Shown here: piece by piece, positions 15,284 through 24,347 of the stretch
How positions within the stretch are numbered: position 1 is the first letter of the stretch
How the letters are laid out: each line of letters begins with the position of its first letter
Assembly (NCBI GenBank): GCA_002492725.1
Contig: DLAF01000037.1
Location: forward strand, 10,984-74,983
Source: Lachnospiraceae bacterium UBA7054
GTDB lineage: Bacteria; Bacillota; Clostridia; Lachnospirales; Lachnospiraceae
Direction: 5' to 3'
Length of the DNA: 64,000 bases
Program-made: the position numbers and the translations under genes
The notes under the pieces: model-generated
Seen by the model: only the letters and a program-made list of their open reading frames with translations
Told to the model about the DNA's origin: nothing
Databases searched by the model: none

Positions 15284-17053
15284 TTATTCACACGCCGGCC
15301 ATGCAGATCGGTCCCAGTTCCTTCCCTGTAATATGGAATATCTCTGCTCATCGGTCATCAGGCTGTACTTCGTGTGCCAGTTGCCCGGTGTTGCGTCGAT
15401 ATGCCTCCACACCCCGTTCAAATGAATGATCAGCCAGTAATGGGAGCGATTGGTCACCCAGATCAATTGGGTTTCATACCCCTTTTTCGTCAAAAGACTC
15501 TGCAGACAAAGGGCATGAACCAGACAATTTCCCGACTTATTGGTAAACCCATACCATACCGGATCCGATCCGCCGTCATTATGACTGTATTTAATGGTAT
15601 TACGGACATAGTCTCTAATTGCTTCCGGATCATTGCCAAGTCCTGCCGCGATGGAATCCACCAGCGCGTCCGTATCCGCCTGATCATGCCCCACCACTAC
15701 CGTCCGCCTGGATGTAGCTACGTTCCCATCCTTGTCTTTCGATGTATAAGTAACATAATAGGTTCCTGCGGTGGTAAGATCAACGCCACTGGCATCATAA
15801 GTCACTTCGCAGGCTCCATCCGCCCTATCGATTGCTCTGACGCCTGCAAGATAGTCGGGAATCGCATTTTTCGCTGTGCTTAAGGTCGTGAGTCCTTTGA
15901 TGACCGGCGGTTTTTTATCCCGCACTACCGCTAATGTGGCTGTTGCAGTAGTGGTATTCCCGTTGCCATCCTTAGCTTCGATCGTTATGGACTGCTTGCC
16001 GAGAGTATTCACATCCGGCTCTGTCACCATCTGTACTTCTACCTCTCCTGAAATATCAGAACAAGACGCTACAAAATCGTCTACCGTTACCTTTTCTCCC
16101 TTATAAATGGAAATATCGGTTACCGACAGCTCCGGTGGTATGGTATCTACGATATGCACCTGACAGCTGTCTTCCTTCATAAGGCTGGTAACCGTATAAT
16201 CCCCTACACCAGATTGATTGATGACATCAATATCGTACTGCCTGATTCGATTGCCGTCTAAATCCGCACAATAAAGGATGTCTTCCTTTTGCAGGGACGT
16301 TCCAAGTTCCAATGTATATTCACTTTTCAACCAGATGATAGAGAGGGTACACGAACCGGAAACAGCATTTCCGCAAGCATCTTCCACTATCACAGTAAAA
16401 TTTTGGTCAGTATAATCCTGTGTAATCTCCACATCTTCCGCAAAATAAACAGTGACATCCGACAAATCAGAATAGGATGCCACAAAATCATAGGGATCCG
16501 GCGTATAATCAGGTGTCTTTTGTAAGCAGGGAATAAATTCCGCTTTCGGGGGCGTCGTGTCCTCTATGGTCAGCGTAACAGTTTCGTCCTTGCGTCCACT
16601 TCTCAGCGTCAAGGGAATGCTTCCCACCACACTGATATCTACCATGGAAAGATCAGTAACAATGCCAATATTTTTGGCATCTGCGAATTCTGTCATAAAG
16701 GCCTCAACACTGATACTTTCCGTACCCAGTTCAACGGTCAAATCATGGAATCTCGGCTGGCTGTCATACCAATGTGCGGCATATCCTGCGCATCCAATTA
16801 AAAGCGACACCGCTGCAATGGCACAATACCATACCCATCTACGGCTTTTCCTCAAATTAACGGCATTGAAAGTTTCCTGCTCCGTTTGCTTTTTTTCTTC
16901 GGGTTCTGCCTTCTTTTCAGTCTCCCAAAATTGCAGTTCCCAATCAAAACACTTACAATGTAATAAATCACCGTTTAAAAAATTTGCACAAGTTTCGCAT
17001 TGCGGAATTGATAGGAATGGTTTGCCGTCATTTCTATTAGATTCCATGTCCAT
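15284..17053 (-). CDS. Membrane protein with Cys cluster, Ig-like repeats and C-terminal transglutaminase-like domain
   Basis: 589 aa from ATG at 17053 (GGAG 8 bp upstream). The N-terminal cytoplasmic part has a CxxC...CxC cluster (Cys19, 22, 33, 35) like a small zinc site. One TM helix lies at about 66-90. Several Ig-like (HYR/DUF5011-type) modules follow, each opening with a TPP motif (DTTPPKAEF, DTIPPELSV, DKKPPVIKG). The C-terminal transglutaminase-like core has Cys510 (SGNCLVHALC), His538 (SHYWLII) and Asp553 (HIDATPG), so a complete triad. A cell-wall crosslinking, protease or amidase role is possible. It starts 40 bp after ilvN copy 2 and heads the four-gene surface operon. Confidence 0.88.
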   Translation of the reverse strand: MDMESNRNDGKPFLSIPQCETCANFLNGDLLHCKCFDWELQFWETEKKAEPEEKKQTEQETFNAVNLRKSRRWVWYCAIAAVSLLIGCAGYAAHWYDSQPRFHDLTVELGTESISVEAFMTEFADAKNIGIVTDLSMVDISVVGSIPLTLRSGRKDETVTLTIEDTTPPKAEFIPCLQKTPDYTPDPYDFVASYSDLSDVTVYFAEDVEITQDYTDQNFTVIVEDACGNAVSGSCTLSIIWLKSEYTLELGTSLQKEDILYCADLDGNRIRQYDIDVINQSGVGDYTVTSLMKEDSCQVHIVDTIPPELSVTDISIYKGEKVTVDDFVASCSDISGEVEVQMVTEPDVNTLGKQSITIEAKDGNGNTTTATATLAVVRDKKPPVIKGLTTLSTAKNAIPDYLAGVRAIDRADGACEVTYDASGVDLTTAGTYYVTYTSKDKDGNVATSRRTVVVGHDQADTDALVDSIAAGLGNDPEAIRDYVRNTIKYSHNDGGSDPVWYGFTNKSGNCLVHALCLQSLLTKKGYETQLIWVTNRSHYWLIIHLNGVWRHIDATPGNWHTKYSLMTDEQRYSILQGRNWDRSAWPACE

Positions 17054-17093
17054 TCTCTTTTTCTCCTGCTGTATGTTAGAACCTTCAGGCCCC

Positions 17094-17582
17094 TTACTCT
17101 TCCGCTTCCAGACATTTCTGCAGTGCCAGCGTCCCCGTCCGCGCCAGCTCCACGACACTGATTCCCTTCATCATGCTGATCAGAAGTTTTACGCGCTCCG
17201 GCACGTCGCAGATCTGAATGATCATCATATTCTTTGACATATCCACGATATCCGCGCCCATGATCTGACAGGTTTCCATGATGTCGCGTCTGTTGTTTTT
17301 GTTGTATTTCACTTTCATTAACATCAGCTCACGGCTCACGCTGGCAGGCTCATCAAAGGTCTTGACTTTGATGACATCAATCTTTTTATTGAGCTGCTTT
17401 TCAATCTGCTCGATGGTGCGCTCGTCTCCGGAACTTACAATGGTCATGCGGGAAACCGTGGTATCTTCCGTCTCTCCCACCGCCAGAGAATCAATGTTAA
17501 AGCATCTTCTGGAAAACAGGCCGGCCACCTTACAGAGCACGCCCGATCTGTTTTCTACCAATACGGAATATATTTTTTTCAT
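17094..17582 (-). CDS. ilvN: Acetolactate synthase small subunit, copy 2 (ilvB-linked)
   Basis: 162-aa ACT-domain regulatory subunit starting at ATG 17582, where GGAGG lies 8 bp upstream; the GTG at 17597 is a weaker choice. ACT core: VENRSGVLCKVAGLFSRRCF, then NIDSLAVGETED. The C-terminal half (DIMETCQIMGADIVDMS, VVELARTGTLAL) differs from copy 1 at 11555-12055. It begins 24 bp after ilvB and is the natural partner of that catalytic subunit. Confidence 0.93.
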   Translation of the reverse strand: MKKIYSVLVENRSGVLCKVAGLFSRRCFNIDSLAVGETEDTTVSRMTIVSSGDERTIEQIEKQLNKKIDVIKVKTFDEPASVSRELMLMKVKYNKNNRRDIMETCQIMGADIVDMSKNMMIIQICDVPERVKLLISMMKGISVVELARTGTLALQKCLEAEE

Positions 17583-17606
17583 GCAAAAAACCTCCACATC
17601 GTGTTG

Positions 17607-19223
17607 CTATTTTACAAGATCCATCGGATCGATCAGGCATTCCAGAAGCACAGACTCATCCTTTTCCAGGAAACTGCGGATTGTTTCGTCCGCACCTGTC
17701 ATGTTCTCAAGACGCATAAAGCGCAGATCATAGGCAGACGCCAGTTTTTCCAAGTCGGGACTCCCCGACAGATCGACCACGGAATAGTGATCCTTATAGG
17801 TGTAATGCTGGTATTCCCGCACCATACCCAGATAATTGTTTTTAAGGACAATGATCTTTACCGGCACGTGAAACTGCCGCATGGTGGCAAGCTCCATCAT
17901 GGACATCTGGAAGGAGCCGTCGCCGCAGACTGCGACCACCTGACGCTTTTTGTCCGCCAGTTTCGCGCCCATGGCCGCCGGAATGGAATACCCCATAGTA
18001 CCCATGCCGCCGCTTGTTAAAAAGCGTCCCTGTTTCACGATGTGATAACCGCAGGACCAGATCTGGTTCTGTCCCACATCCGCCACATAGACCGCATCCT
18101 CCTCCATGGCCTCGGAGAGTTTCGTGATAAAAGCTGCCGGATCCACATAGGAAGCATTGGGCCTGCGAATGGGCTGCATGGTCTCGCGATAATTGTCAAG
18201 CGTCTTCAACCACGCCGCCGTGTCGCAGGAAAACTCCTCCGTTTCCAGATCTTCAAAGATATGTCTCGCGTCCCCGACCAATGGAATGGCGGGGCCTACA
18301 TTCTTTCCGATTTCCGCAGGATCCACGTCAATGTGCACGAGAACTTTATTCTCCGTAATCAGATCCGGCTGGTTCACCGCCCGATCCGCCACTCTCGCAC
18401 CCACCATCAAAAGAAGGTCGGAATCGTTCATGGCACGATTTGCAAAAGGCTTTCCGTTATTGCCGACCATGCCATAATACAGAGGATCCTTTGTCGGCAT
18501 GGCGCCGATCCCCATCATGGTAGATACCACGGGAATCTGATATTTCTTTGAAAAGGCTCTGAGTGCCCCTTCCGCCTGACTTAAGAGCACACCGCCGCCA
18601 GCACAGATCAATGGGCGTTTCGCACGGGAAAGCTCCTTTGCCACCTTTTTGATCTGTGCCATATTCCCTTTTACGGTAGGCTTGTAGGTGCGCATATTGA
18701 CTTCTTCGGGATACTTAAATTTCGCGATGGGGGCATTCTGCACGTCGATGGGGACATCGATCAGCACCGGGCCCTTTCTCCCGGTATTTGCCAGATGAAA
18801 GGCCTCCTTGAAAATGCGCGGAATCTCCGCAGCATCCTTCACCAGATAGCTGTATTTCACAAAGGATTCCGCAGCTCCTGTGATGTCCGCCTCCTGAAAG
18901 ACGTCTGAGCCCAGAAGCTCACTGTTTACCTGTCCCGTAATGCAAACGAGCGGTATGCTGTCCGCAAAAGCGGTGGCGATGCCCGTGATCAGATTGGTCG
19001 CACCGGGGCCGGAAGTCACCGCGCATACGCCGACCTTGCCGGAAACTCTGGCAAGACCGCTGGCCGCATGGGCTGCGTTCTGCTCCGTGCGGATCAAAAT
19101 AGTCTGAATATCCGATTCCAAAATACTGTTGTAAAAGGGACAGATGGCTACGCCCGGATAACCGAACACATATTGCACATCCTCCGCTTCCAAACATTTT
19201 ACGATTGCGTCTGCTCCTATCAT
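17607..19223 (-). CDS. ilvB: Acetolactate synthase large (catalytic) subunit
   Basis: Thiamine-diphosphate enzyme that condenses pyruvate with pyruvate or 2-oxobutyrate at the first common step of branched-chain amino acid synthesis. 538 aa, slightly shorter than the typical 560-590. Catalytic Glu47 lies in RTEQNAAHAA. The ThDP motif GDGSF is at 434-438, with NN at VLKNNYLGM. FAD-binding-region features (VGARVADRAVNQPDL, IDVDPAEIG) are present. It follows metH by 30 bp and precedes ilvN copy 2, so methionine and branched-chain genes share a transcript. Confidence 0.97.
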   Translation of the reverse strand: MIGADAIVKCLEAEDVQYVFGYPGVAICPFYNSILESDIQTILIRTEQNAAHAASGLARVSGKVGVCAVTSGPGATNLITGIATAFADSIPLVCITGQVNSELLGSDVFQEADITGAAESFVKYSYLVKDAAEIPRIFKEAFHLANTGRKGPVLIDVPIDVQNAPIAKFKYPEEVNMRTYKPTVKGNMAQIKKVAKELSRAKRPLICAGGGVLLSQAEGALRAFSKKYQIPVVSTMMGIGAMPTKDPLYYGMVGNNGKPFANRAMNDSDLLLMVGARVADRAVNQPDLITENKVLVHIDVDPAEIGKNVGPAIPLVGDARHIFEDLETEEFSCDTAAWLKTLDNYRETMQPIRRPNASYVDPAAFITKLSEAMEEDAVYVADVGQNQIWSCGYHIVKQGRFLTSGGMGTMGYSIPAAMGAKLADKKRQVVAVCGDGSFQMSMMELATMRQFHVPVKIIVLKNNYLGMVREYQHYTYKDHYSVVDLSGSPDLEKLASAYDLRFMRLENMTGADETIRSFLEKDESVLLECLIDPMDLVK

Positions 19224-19253
19224 ATTCGATCCTTTCTTTTATCCTGACACTTT

Positions 19254-21710
19254 TTATTTGATCCCCAAAAGGCGTTTGGTCAGTTTCACTGCCTCAGCCG
19301 CATCCTCGGAATAACCGTCCGCACCGATCTCGTCTGCATATTCCTGTGTTATGACCGCACCGCCGACAATGATCTTTGCGTTTACCTGTTGTTGTTTTGC
19401 ATACGCTATTACATGGCGCATCTGCTGCATGGTAGTGGTCATCAAAGCCGAGAGCGCAATCACCTGTGCGTTATGCTTTTTTGCCTCCGCAATGATGGTC
19501 TCTTTCGGCACATCCTTGCCAAGGTCGATCACATGGAAGCCATAATTTTTCAGCATCAGCGCCACGAGGTTCTTGCCGATGTCGTGGATATCGCCCTCCA
19601 CCGTGGCAATCACCACCGTTGGCATCTCCTGATCGGTATTTGCCTGTAACAAAAGCGGTTCCATATACTCAATGCCAGTCTTCATGGCCTCCGCGCCGGC
19701 AATGAGCTGGGGCAGGAAATATTTGCCCTTATCAAAAAGCTCACCCACTTCATTGATGGCAGGCAGAAGCACCTCGTCAAGCAGCGCTTTTGCCCCGTTG
19801 CCTTCATCAAGCGCTTTCTGTGTGTCGGTCTTGATACCTTCCCGATTTCCTTTTAGGACATCCCGGTAGAGTTTGTCCCGAGAAGACAAGGCTTCCTGTT
19901 CTTTCACGGGAGCATTTAAGCGGATACCCGTCTCTTTTGGTGCGCTCTCTCCTGCCGCCTCCCGTTTCACCCGCACTGCATCCATCAATTCAATATATCG
20001 GACGTCTGCCGCTTCCTTATTGAGCAAAAGGTCGGAGGCAAAGGCGCAGCTCATCAGAAGCTCCTGAGAGGGATTGGCAATCGCCATGGTCAGGCCTTCC
20101 ATGATTGCCATTGTAAGGAAAGCCGTATTGACAAAGCTTCTTTCCGGCAGACCGAAGGAAATATTGGACAGGCCGCAGATGGTAGCAAGCCCTTTTTCCT
20201 TACAGTAGCGGATTGTCTCAAGCGTTTCCAAAGCTGCCTTTTTATTGGCACCTACGGTAGCCACCAGACCGTCTACCACGATATCTTCTTTCGTAAAACC
20301 GAGCCCGTAAGCCTTTTTTTCTATCTTTTCAATGATTTCAATCTTTTCCGTCAAGTCTTTTGGCAATCCCGCATCCGACAACGGAAGCAGAATAAACATC
20401 GCGCCGTATTTCTTTACTATGGGAAGCAGTTTTTCAAGTTTCTCGCTCTCTCCAGAGACAGAATTGACCAGTGCTCTGCCGGGATAAATGCGAAGCGCCG
20501 CTTCCAGGACCTCCACATGGCTGGAATCAAGAGACAGAGGCAGGCTTGTGGCTGCGGTTACGGTCTCGATTGCCTTCTGCATCATGGCTTTTTCGTCAAT
20601 GCCGCTCATACCCATGTTCACGTCAAGGATGGCCGCGCCGCAGGCTTCCTGCTCCTCCGCAAAGGAAGCAACCAGTTCCATGGAGCCCTCTTTGAGGGCT
20701 GCCTGTAACTTTTTCTTTCCGGTGGGATTAATACGCTCCCCCACCACCAGAAAAGGATCGTTAAGACCGAAAGCAACCGTCTTTCTTTCGCTGGTCAGAT
20801 ACCGCAGTTTCAGCTTTTCGCGGTGTAAAAGAGGGATACCGGCAACCGCATCCTTTGCGGCCCGAATGTAGTCAGGGTCAGTGCCGCAGCAGCCGCCGAT
20901 GATGGAAGCGCCAGCCCTAATAAGATCACGCATACCGTTCCCAAAGGTTTCGGCATCCATATCGTAGACCGTATTTCCTTTCGCATCAAGTGCGGGAAGC
21001 CCGGCGTTTGGTTTTGCAATAATGGGTATCGAAGTCGCCTGCGCCATGGCGCGCACGGTCTCCACCATTTGATCAGGCCCCGTGGAACAGTTCGTTCCCA
21101 CAGCCGCCACGCCCAGACTCTCAAGCACAACAGCTGCCGTGACCGCATCCGTGCCAAAAAGCGTCCTGCCGTCCGTTTCAAAGGTCAGTGTCGCCATCAC
21201 AGCCAAATCACAGACCTCCCTGGCTGCGATCACCGCTGCTCTGGTTTCCTGCAGGCTCATCATGGTCTCTATCACCAGAAGATCCACTCCGGCATCTGCC
21301 AGATATCGGATCTGTTCCTTGTATACTTCGATCAATTCTTCAAAGGAAAGTTTTCCCATGGGAGCAAGCTGCTCTCCCGTCATGGTCAGGTCACCTGCCA
21401 CATAAGCCCGGTCACCCACCGCTTCTTTCGAAAGCGCTACGAGCTCCCGGTTCATCTTTTCGATATCGCCCGCCAGTCCATACTCCGCAAGTTTGATGCG
21501 GTTGGCCGTAAAAGTCGGCGCATAAACAATATTGCTTCCCGCATCCACAAACTGCCTTTGCAGCTCGATCATGATATCCCGATGCTCCAAAATCCATTTT
21601 TCCGGGCAAACTCCCGCAGACATCCCTTTCTTTTGCAGATTCGAGCCTGTGGCTCCATCCAGAAAAAGCGGTTTCTCTTTGATGAGAGCTTGAAATTCCT
21701 GTCTGTTCAT
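19254..21710 (-). CDS. metH: Cobalamin-dependent methionine synthase without reactivation domain
   Basis: 818 aa. Domains in order: homocysteine methyltransferase barrel (1 to about 290; zinc ligands Cys208, Cys274, Cys275), pterin-binding barrel (about 315-570; DPFLVVGERINPTGKKKL), four-helix cap (about 620-690) and B12-binding domain with DIHDIG (His709 as lower cobalt ligand). The SAM-dependent reactivation domain of long MetH (about 1200 aa) is missing, as in many anaerobes, which supply that activity separately. No B12 or SAM riboswitch is seen upstream. It starts 3 bp after the lipoprotein stop. The sulfhydrylase at 51510 and the Fhs/FolD pair would supply its substrates. Confidence 0.96.
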   Translation of the reverse strand: MNRQEFQALIKEKPLFLDGATGSNLQKKGMSAGVCPEKWILEHRDIMIELQRQFVDAGSNIVYAPTFTANRIKLAEYGLAGDIEKMNRELVALSKEAVGDRAYVAGDLTMTGEQLAPMGKLSFEELIEVYKEQIRYLADAGVDLLVIETMMSLQETRAAVIAAREVCDLAVMATLTFETDGRTLFGTDAVTAAVVLESLGVAAVGTNCSTGPDQMVETVRAMAQATSIPIIAKPNAGLPALDAKGNTVYDMDAETFGNGMRDLIRAGASIIGGCCGTDPDYIRAAKDAVAGIPLLHREKLKLRYLTSERKTVAFGLNDPFLVVGERINPTGKKKLQAALKEGSMELVASFAEEQEACGAAILDVNMGMSGIDEKAMMQKAIETVTAATSLPLSLDSSHVEVLEAALRIYPGRALVNSVSGESEKLEKLLPIVKKYGAMFILLPLSDAGLPKDLTEKIEIIEKIEKKAYGLGFTKEDIVVDGLVATVGANKKAALETLETIRYCKEKGLATICGLSNISFGLPERSFVNTAFLTMAIMEGLTMAIANPSQELLMSCAFASDLLLNKEAADVRYIELMDAVRVKREAAGESAPKETGIRLNAPVKEQEALSSRDKLYRDVLKGNREGIKTDTQKALDEGNGAKALLDEVLLPAINEVGELFDKGKYFLPQLIAGAEAMKTGIEYMEPLLLQANTDQEMPTVVIATVEGDIHDIGKNLVALMLKNYGFHVIDLGKDVPKETIIAEAKKHNAQVIALSALMTTTMQQMRHVIAYAKQQQVNAKIIVGGAVITQEYADEIGADGYSEDAAEAVKLTKRLLGIK

Positions 21711-21713
21711 CGA

Positions 21714-22331
21714 TTAAGGCTCCTCATAAAACACCGTATCGTCCGTGTCAAAGTTATCCTCTGTCTCTTCCCCGGTCTCCTGCCCGGACGCTCCGTCTTC
21801 ACTGCCTGTGTCGTCTTCACTGTCCTCATCCTGTTTATTCAGGTAACCGCCGCCGAGGAGAGAATTTTCTTCAATATAGGTGACACCCTCCCCTTCGGGG
21901 ATTTCCCCGTGCAGAATCGTAATGATATACTGAATACGGATGTTGGTGCGATTATAGTATTCTATCGCCGCCTGCGCAGTGGCGTCATCAAACTTCTCCC
22001 CTTCGCACGCCTTGTGAAAGAGGGAAACGGCCTGGTCCATATTTTCAGCCGCCTCATCGGCAAGGCTCTCCGCCGCGGAAAACTGTTCCGGCACCTCAAG
22101 CTGCGCCATCCATGCAATATCTTCCTTCAGCGCATCCAGATACCCAAGAAGTTCTACCATGGCAGTGTCTGAATCACGGTCAATGGCATTCATTTTTTCA
22201 TTGTATTCAGCCGCCCGCGAAAAAAACGTATTCATGTCTTCCAGATATGCATCCAGCGTATCGTCTTCCCCACAAGCCGACAACACAAGAACAAGAAACA
22301 GGCAAATACCCCAAAATTTATATTTTATCAA
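21714..22331 (-). CDS. Lipoprotein of unknown function upstream of metH
   Basis: About 206 aa. A signal sequence ends in lipobox LSAC. The mature part is helical (EDMNTFFSRAAEYNEKMN, AAESLADEAAENMDQAVS), and the C-terminal 50 residues are acidic and low-complexity. The start is taken as TTG at 22331 because GGAGG (22340-22344) sits 8 bp upstream. The alternative TTG at 22346 overlaps that ribosome binding site. Function unknown. It is the first gene after a clear promoter and ends 3 bp before metH, so it may be the promoter-proximal gene of the metH-ilvBN-surface transcript. Confidence 0.85.
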   Translation of the reverse strand: MIKYKFWGICLFLVLVLSACGEDDTLDAYLEDMNTFFSRAAEYNEKMNAIDRDSDTAMVELLGYLDALKEDIAWMAQLEVPEQFSAAESLADEAAENMDQAVSLFHKACEGEKFDDATAQAAIEYYNRTNIRIQYIITILHGEIPEGEGVTYIEENSLLGGGYLNKQDEDSEDDTGSEDGASGQETGEETEDNFDTDDTVFYEEP

Positions 22332-22374
22332 AATATAGTCCTCCAAATATGGTTACAAATCCCCTCATTTAACC

Positions 22375-22403
22375 ATAGTAATGAGTTCGAAGCGTTTCGT
22401 CAA
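22375..22403 (-). promoter_or_regulatory. Predicted promoter of the lipoprotein-metH-ilvBN operon
   Basis: Minus strand: TTGACG (22403-22398), 17-bp spacer, TACTAT (22380-22375). The start point would be near 22368, giving a leader of about 37 nt with no space for a riboswitch. Confidence 0.65.
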
Positions 22404-22427
22404 CCCTTAAAACATAAACTTGCACAG

Positions 22428-22465
22428 AAAAAAAGCCCACGGACTGCTCTCTGACAGTCCATGGG
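22428..22465 (-). terminator. Intrinsic terminator of the chemoreceptor gene
   Basis: Minus-strand stem of 11 bp (CCCATGGACTG with CAGTCCGTGGG, one mismatch or wobble), 8-nt loop, then GCTTTTTTT. It lies 34 bp beyond the chemoreceptor stop. A very clear Rho-independent terminator. Confidence 0.9.
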
Positions 22466-22498
22466 TTATCCAATTGCAATCTTTTGCTATCTTGCGCT

Positions 22499-24214
22499 TT
22501 ACAGCTTGAAGAAAGAAACCTCTTCTTCCAAAATCTTCGCCATCTGCTTGAGCTCACCTGCCGCCTCCGCAAGCAGATTGATAGTTGCGTTGAGCTCCTC
22601 CATGGAAGCAGTAGTTTCCTCGGTAGAAGCTGCATTCTCCTGTGATACAGCAGACAGGTTTTGAATGACATCCACAACTTTTCCTCTTTCGCCGTCGCAC
22701 TCGCCGGCCTGCTCGTTGATCAAATTGGATTCTTTTCTGGAATCTTCGATACCGCGGCTTACATCGCCAAACTTCTCTTTCGTCTGTATCAGTTTCTTTT
22801 GCTGTTCCAGAATGATTTCGTTTACCTCGTTCATGATCTGAACAGATGCCTCGGAATCCGCAGTCAACTGGTGAATAATATCCTCGATCGTCTTTGTGGA
22901 CTGCGCAGAATCCTCAGACAGCTTGGAAATCTGTGTTGCCACCACGGCAAAACCGCGGCCGGCTTCACCCGCTCTGGCAGCTTCAATGCTTGCATTCAGT
23001 GCAAGCAGGCTTGTCTCGCTGGCAATGGATGCAATCAGGTTGACAGCATCCTGAATCCTGGTTACGGACTCGTTTGTGGTATGTACGGAAACTTCAATCT
23101 TTTTGATTGCTTCCGTGGTCTTATCATTGGATTCACTCAATTCATTGATAATACGGGAAGACTCTGTATCCGCAACGTGCATTTGACCGGAAAGGTCATC
23201 AAGTTCTTTGACACTCTCAACAATCTTTTCAATAATGGCCCCCATATTGGCTATCTGCCCCGTAGCGGACTCAATATCTTCCGCCATGGAGACGGCGCCC
23301 TTAGAGATATCTTCCACTGCTGTACTGATCTCGTCTGCGGTAGACGAAGTCTGGGATGCCATGCCCTCCAATGTATCGCCCTGCTGCATAAGGGTATCGG
23401 TATTCTTTTTGATACCGCCAATGATCGTCTTCAGCTCATCCAAGAGACGCTGTACGGCATGTCCCATTACGCCGATCTCATCGGTTCTCTTTAAGATTCT
23501 CTCGCTGACTTCCAAATTCAAATTGCCTTCCGCCAGAGAGGACAAGAGTCCCTCCGTTTGAATGATCACTTTTGCAATTGCACTCGCTATCTTAACGCAG
23601 ACAATCAACGCTGCAATAAGAATAAGAACCGCAATGCCGAGAATCAGCAGAGAACTCTGGTTGATTCTCTTGTTTGCCTCGGTGGCAGGCTGTCCTGCAA
23701 AGACCATCCCAACACATTTACCGGAATCATCTTTAGCAGGCATATAAAATGCATAATAAGTCTCCCCGTTTATAACAACACTGTCCGTCTCGTAAGTCTT
23801 TCCCTCGTTTAATACAGTCTTGATCACGGCATCCGACGCCTTCGTGCCGAGAATCCTTTCTCCGGTGGACTTATCCCGCAGGGACGTAGCACGTCTGGTA
23901 TCTCCGTAGAAAATGGTCACGTCTGCGGCGCTTCCTTCCACAAAGCTGTCGATGACATCCACATTCTCCGAAATACAGTAGTCGCCTTTGTAGAGTGTAT
24001 CCCCCTCCATACGGTAGGCGCCGCTGTCCAGCGCATCGTATGCCGCAAATACACTCTGACAGAGATTTTCGAGACCTTCCATGGTGGCATCGTGCGTCAT
24101 CTTTCTCATGGTGTTGATGGAATACACAGTCACAAACACCATCATGATAACCATAGGTACCGCGCACAGCAAAACAAGCTGTGTCATAACGCTTAGTTTT
24201 TTCTGTTTCTTCAT
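22499..24214 (-). CDS. Methyl-accepting chemotaxis protein with extracytoplasmic Cache-like domain
   Basis: 571-aa transducer. TM1 at about 9-30, an extracytoplasmic domain of about 150 residues that looks like a single Cache (ITIFYGDTRRATS-like core, GETYYAFYMPAKDDSG), TM2 at about 187-210, a HAMP-like linker (EGNLNLEVSERILKRTDEIG), and a coiled-coil signalling domain with the hairpin tip EAARAGEAGRGFAVVA. Methylation helices are present, but no C-terminal pentapeptide tether is seen. Monocistronic: own promoter upstream and terminator downstream. A run of ten G residues lies in its predicted 5' leader. No flagellar or che genes are nearby. Confidence 0.94.
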   Translation of the reverse strand: MKKQKKLSVMTQLVLLCAVPMVIMMVFVTVYSINTMRKMTHDATMEGLENLCQSVFAAYDALDSGAYRMEGDTLYKGDYCISENVDVIDSFVEGSAADVTIFYGDTRRATSLRDKSTGERILGTKASDAVIKTVLNEGKTYETDSVVINGETYYAFYMPAKDDSGKCVGMVFAGQPATEANKRINQSSLLILGIAVLILIAALIVCVKIASAIAKVIIQTEGLLSSLAEGNLNLEVSERILKRTDEIGVMGHAVQRLLDELKTIIGGIKKNTDTLMQQGDTLEGMASQTSSTADEISTAVEDISKGAVSMAEDIESATGQIANMGAIIEKIVESVKELDDLSGQMHVADTESSRIINELSESNDKTTEAIKKIEVSVHTTNESVTRIQDAVNLIASIASETSLLALNASIEAARAGEAGRGFAVVATQISKLSEDSAQSTKTIEDIIHQLTADSEASVQIMNEVNEIILEQQKKLIQTKEKFGDVSRGIEDSRKESNLINEQAGECDGERGKVVDVIQNLSAVSQENAASTEETTASMEELNATINLLAEAAGELKQMAKILEEEVSFFKL

Positions 24215-24247
24215 TTTCCCTTCTCCTATCCATTCCTATCCGTTTTA

Positions 24248-24257
24248 CCCCCCCCCC
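24248..24257 (-). repeat. G10 homopolymer in the chemoreceptor leader
   Basis: Ten consecutive C on the plus strand (G on the transcript), 34-43 nt before the chemoreceptor ATG and about 24-33 nt after the predicted start point. Tracts of this length are prone to replication slippage in bacteria. Confidence 0.9.
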
Positions 24258-24286
24258 TAAAAAAATGAAGGGACAGTTTTGCATTA

Positions 24287-24315
24287 ATTGTATCACAATA
24301 TGCCAAAATGTGAAA
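24287..24315 (-). promoter_or_regulatory. Predicted chemoreceptor promoter
   Basis: Minus strand: TTTCAC (24315-24310), 17-bp spacer, TACAAT (24292-24287). A vegetative-type promoter. No sigma-28 (TAAA-N15-GCCGATAA) site was seen. Confidence 0.5.
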
Positions 24316-24347
24316 GATAAAATAAGAAAAAATAAATTTTCTATGAA

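Noticed and set aside
22332..22427. SAM, cobalamin or T-box riboswitch upstream of metH/ilvB.
   Set aside because: The predicted start point leaves a leader of under 40 nt. No conserved riboswitch core was seen there or upstream of leuC, ilvN or proB.
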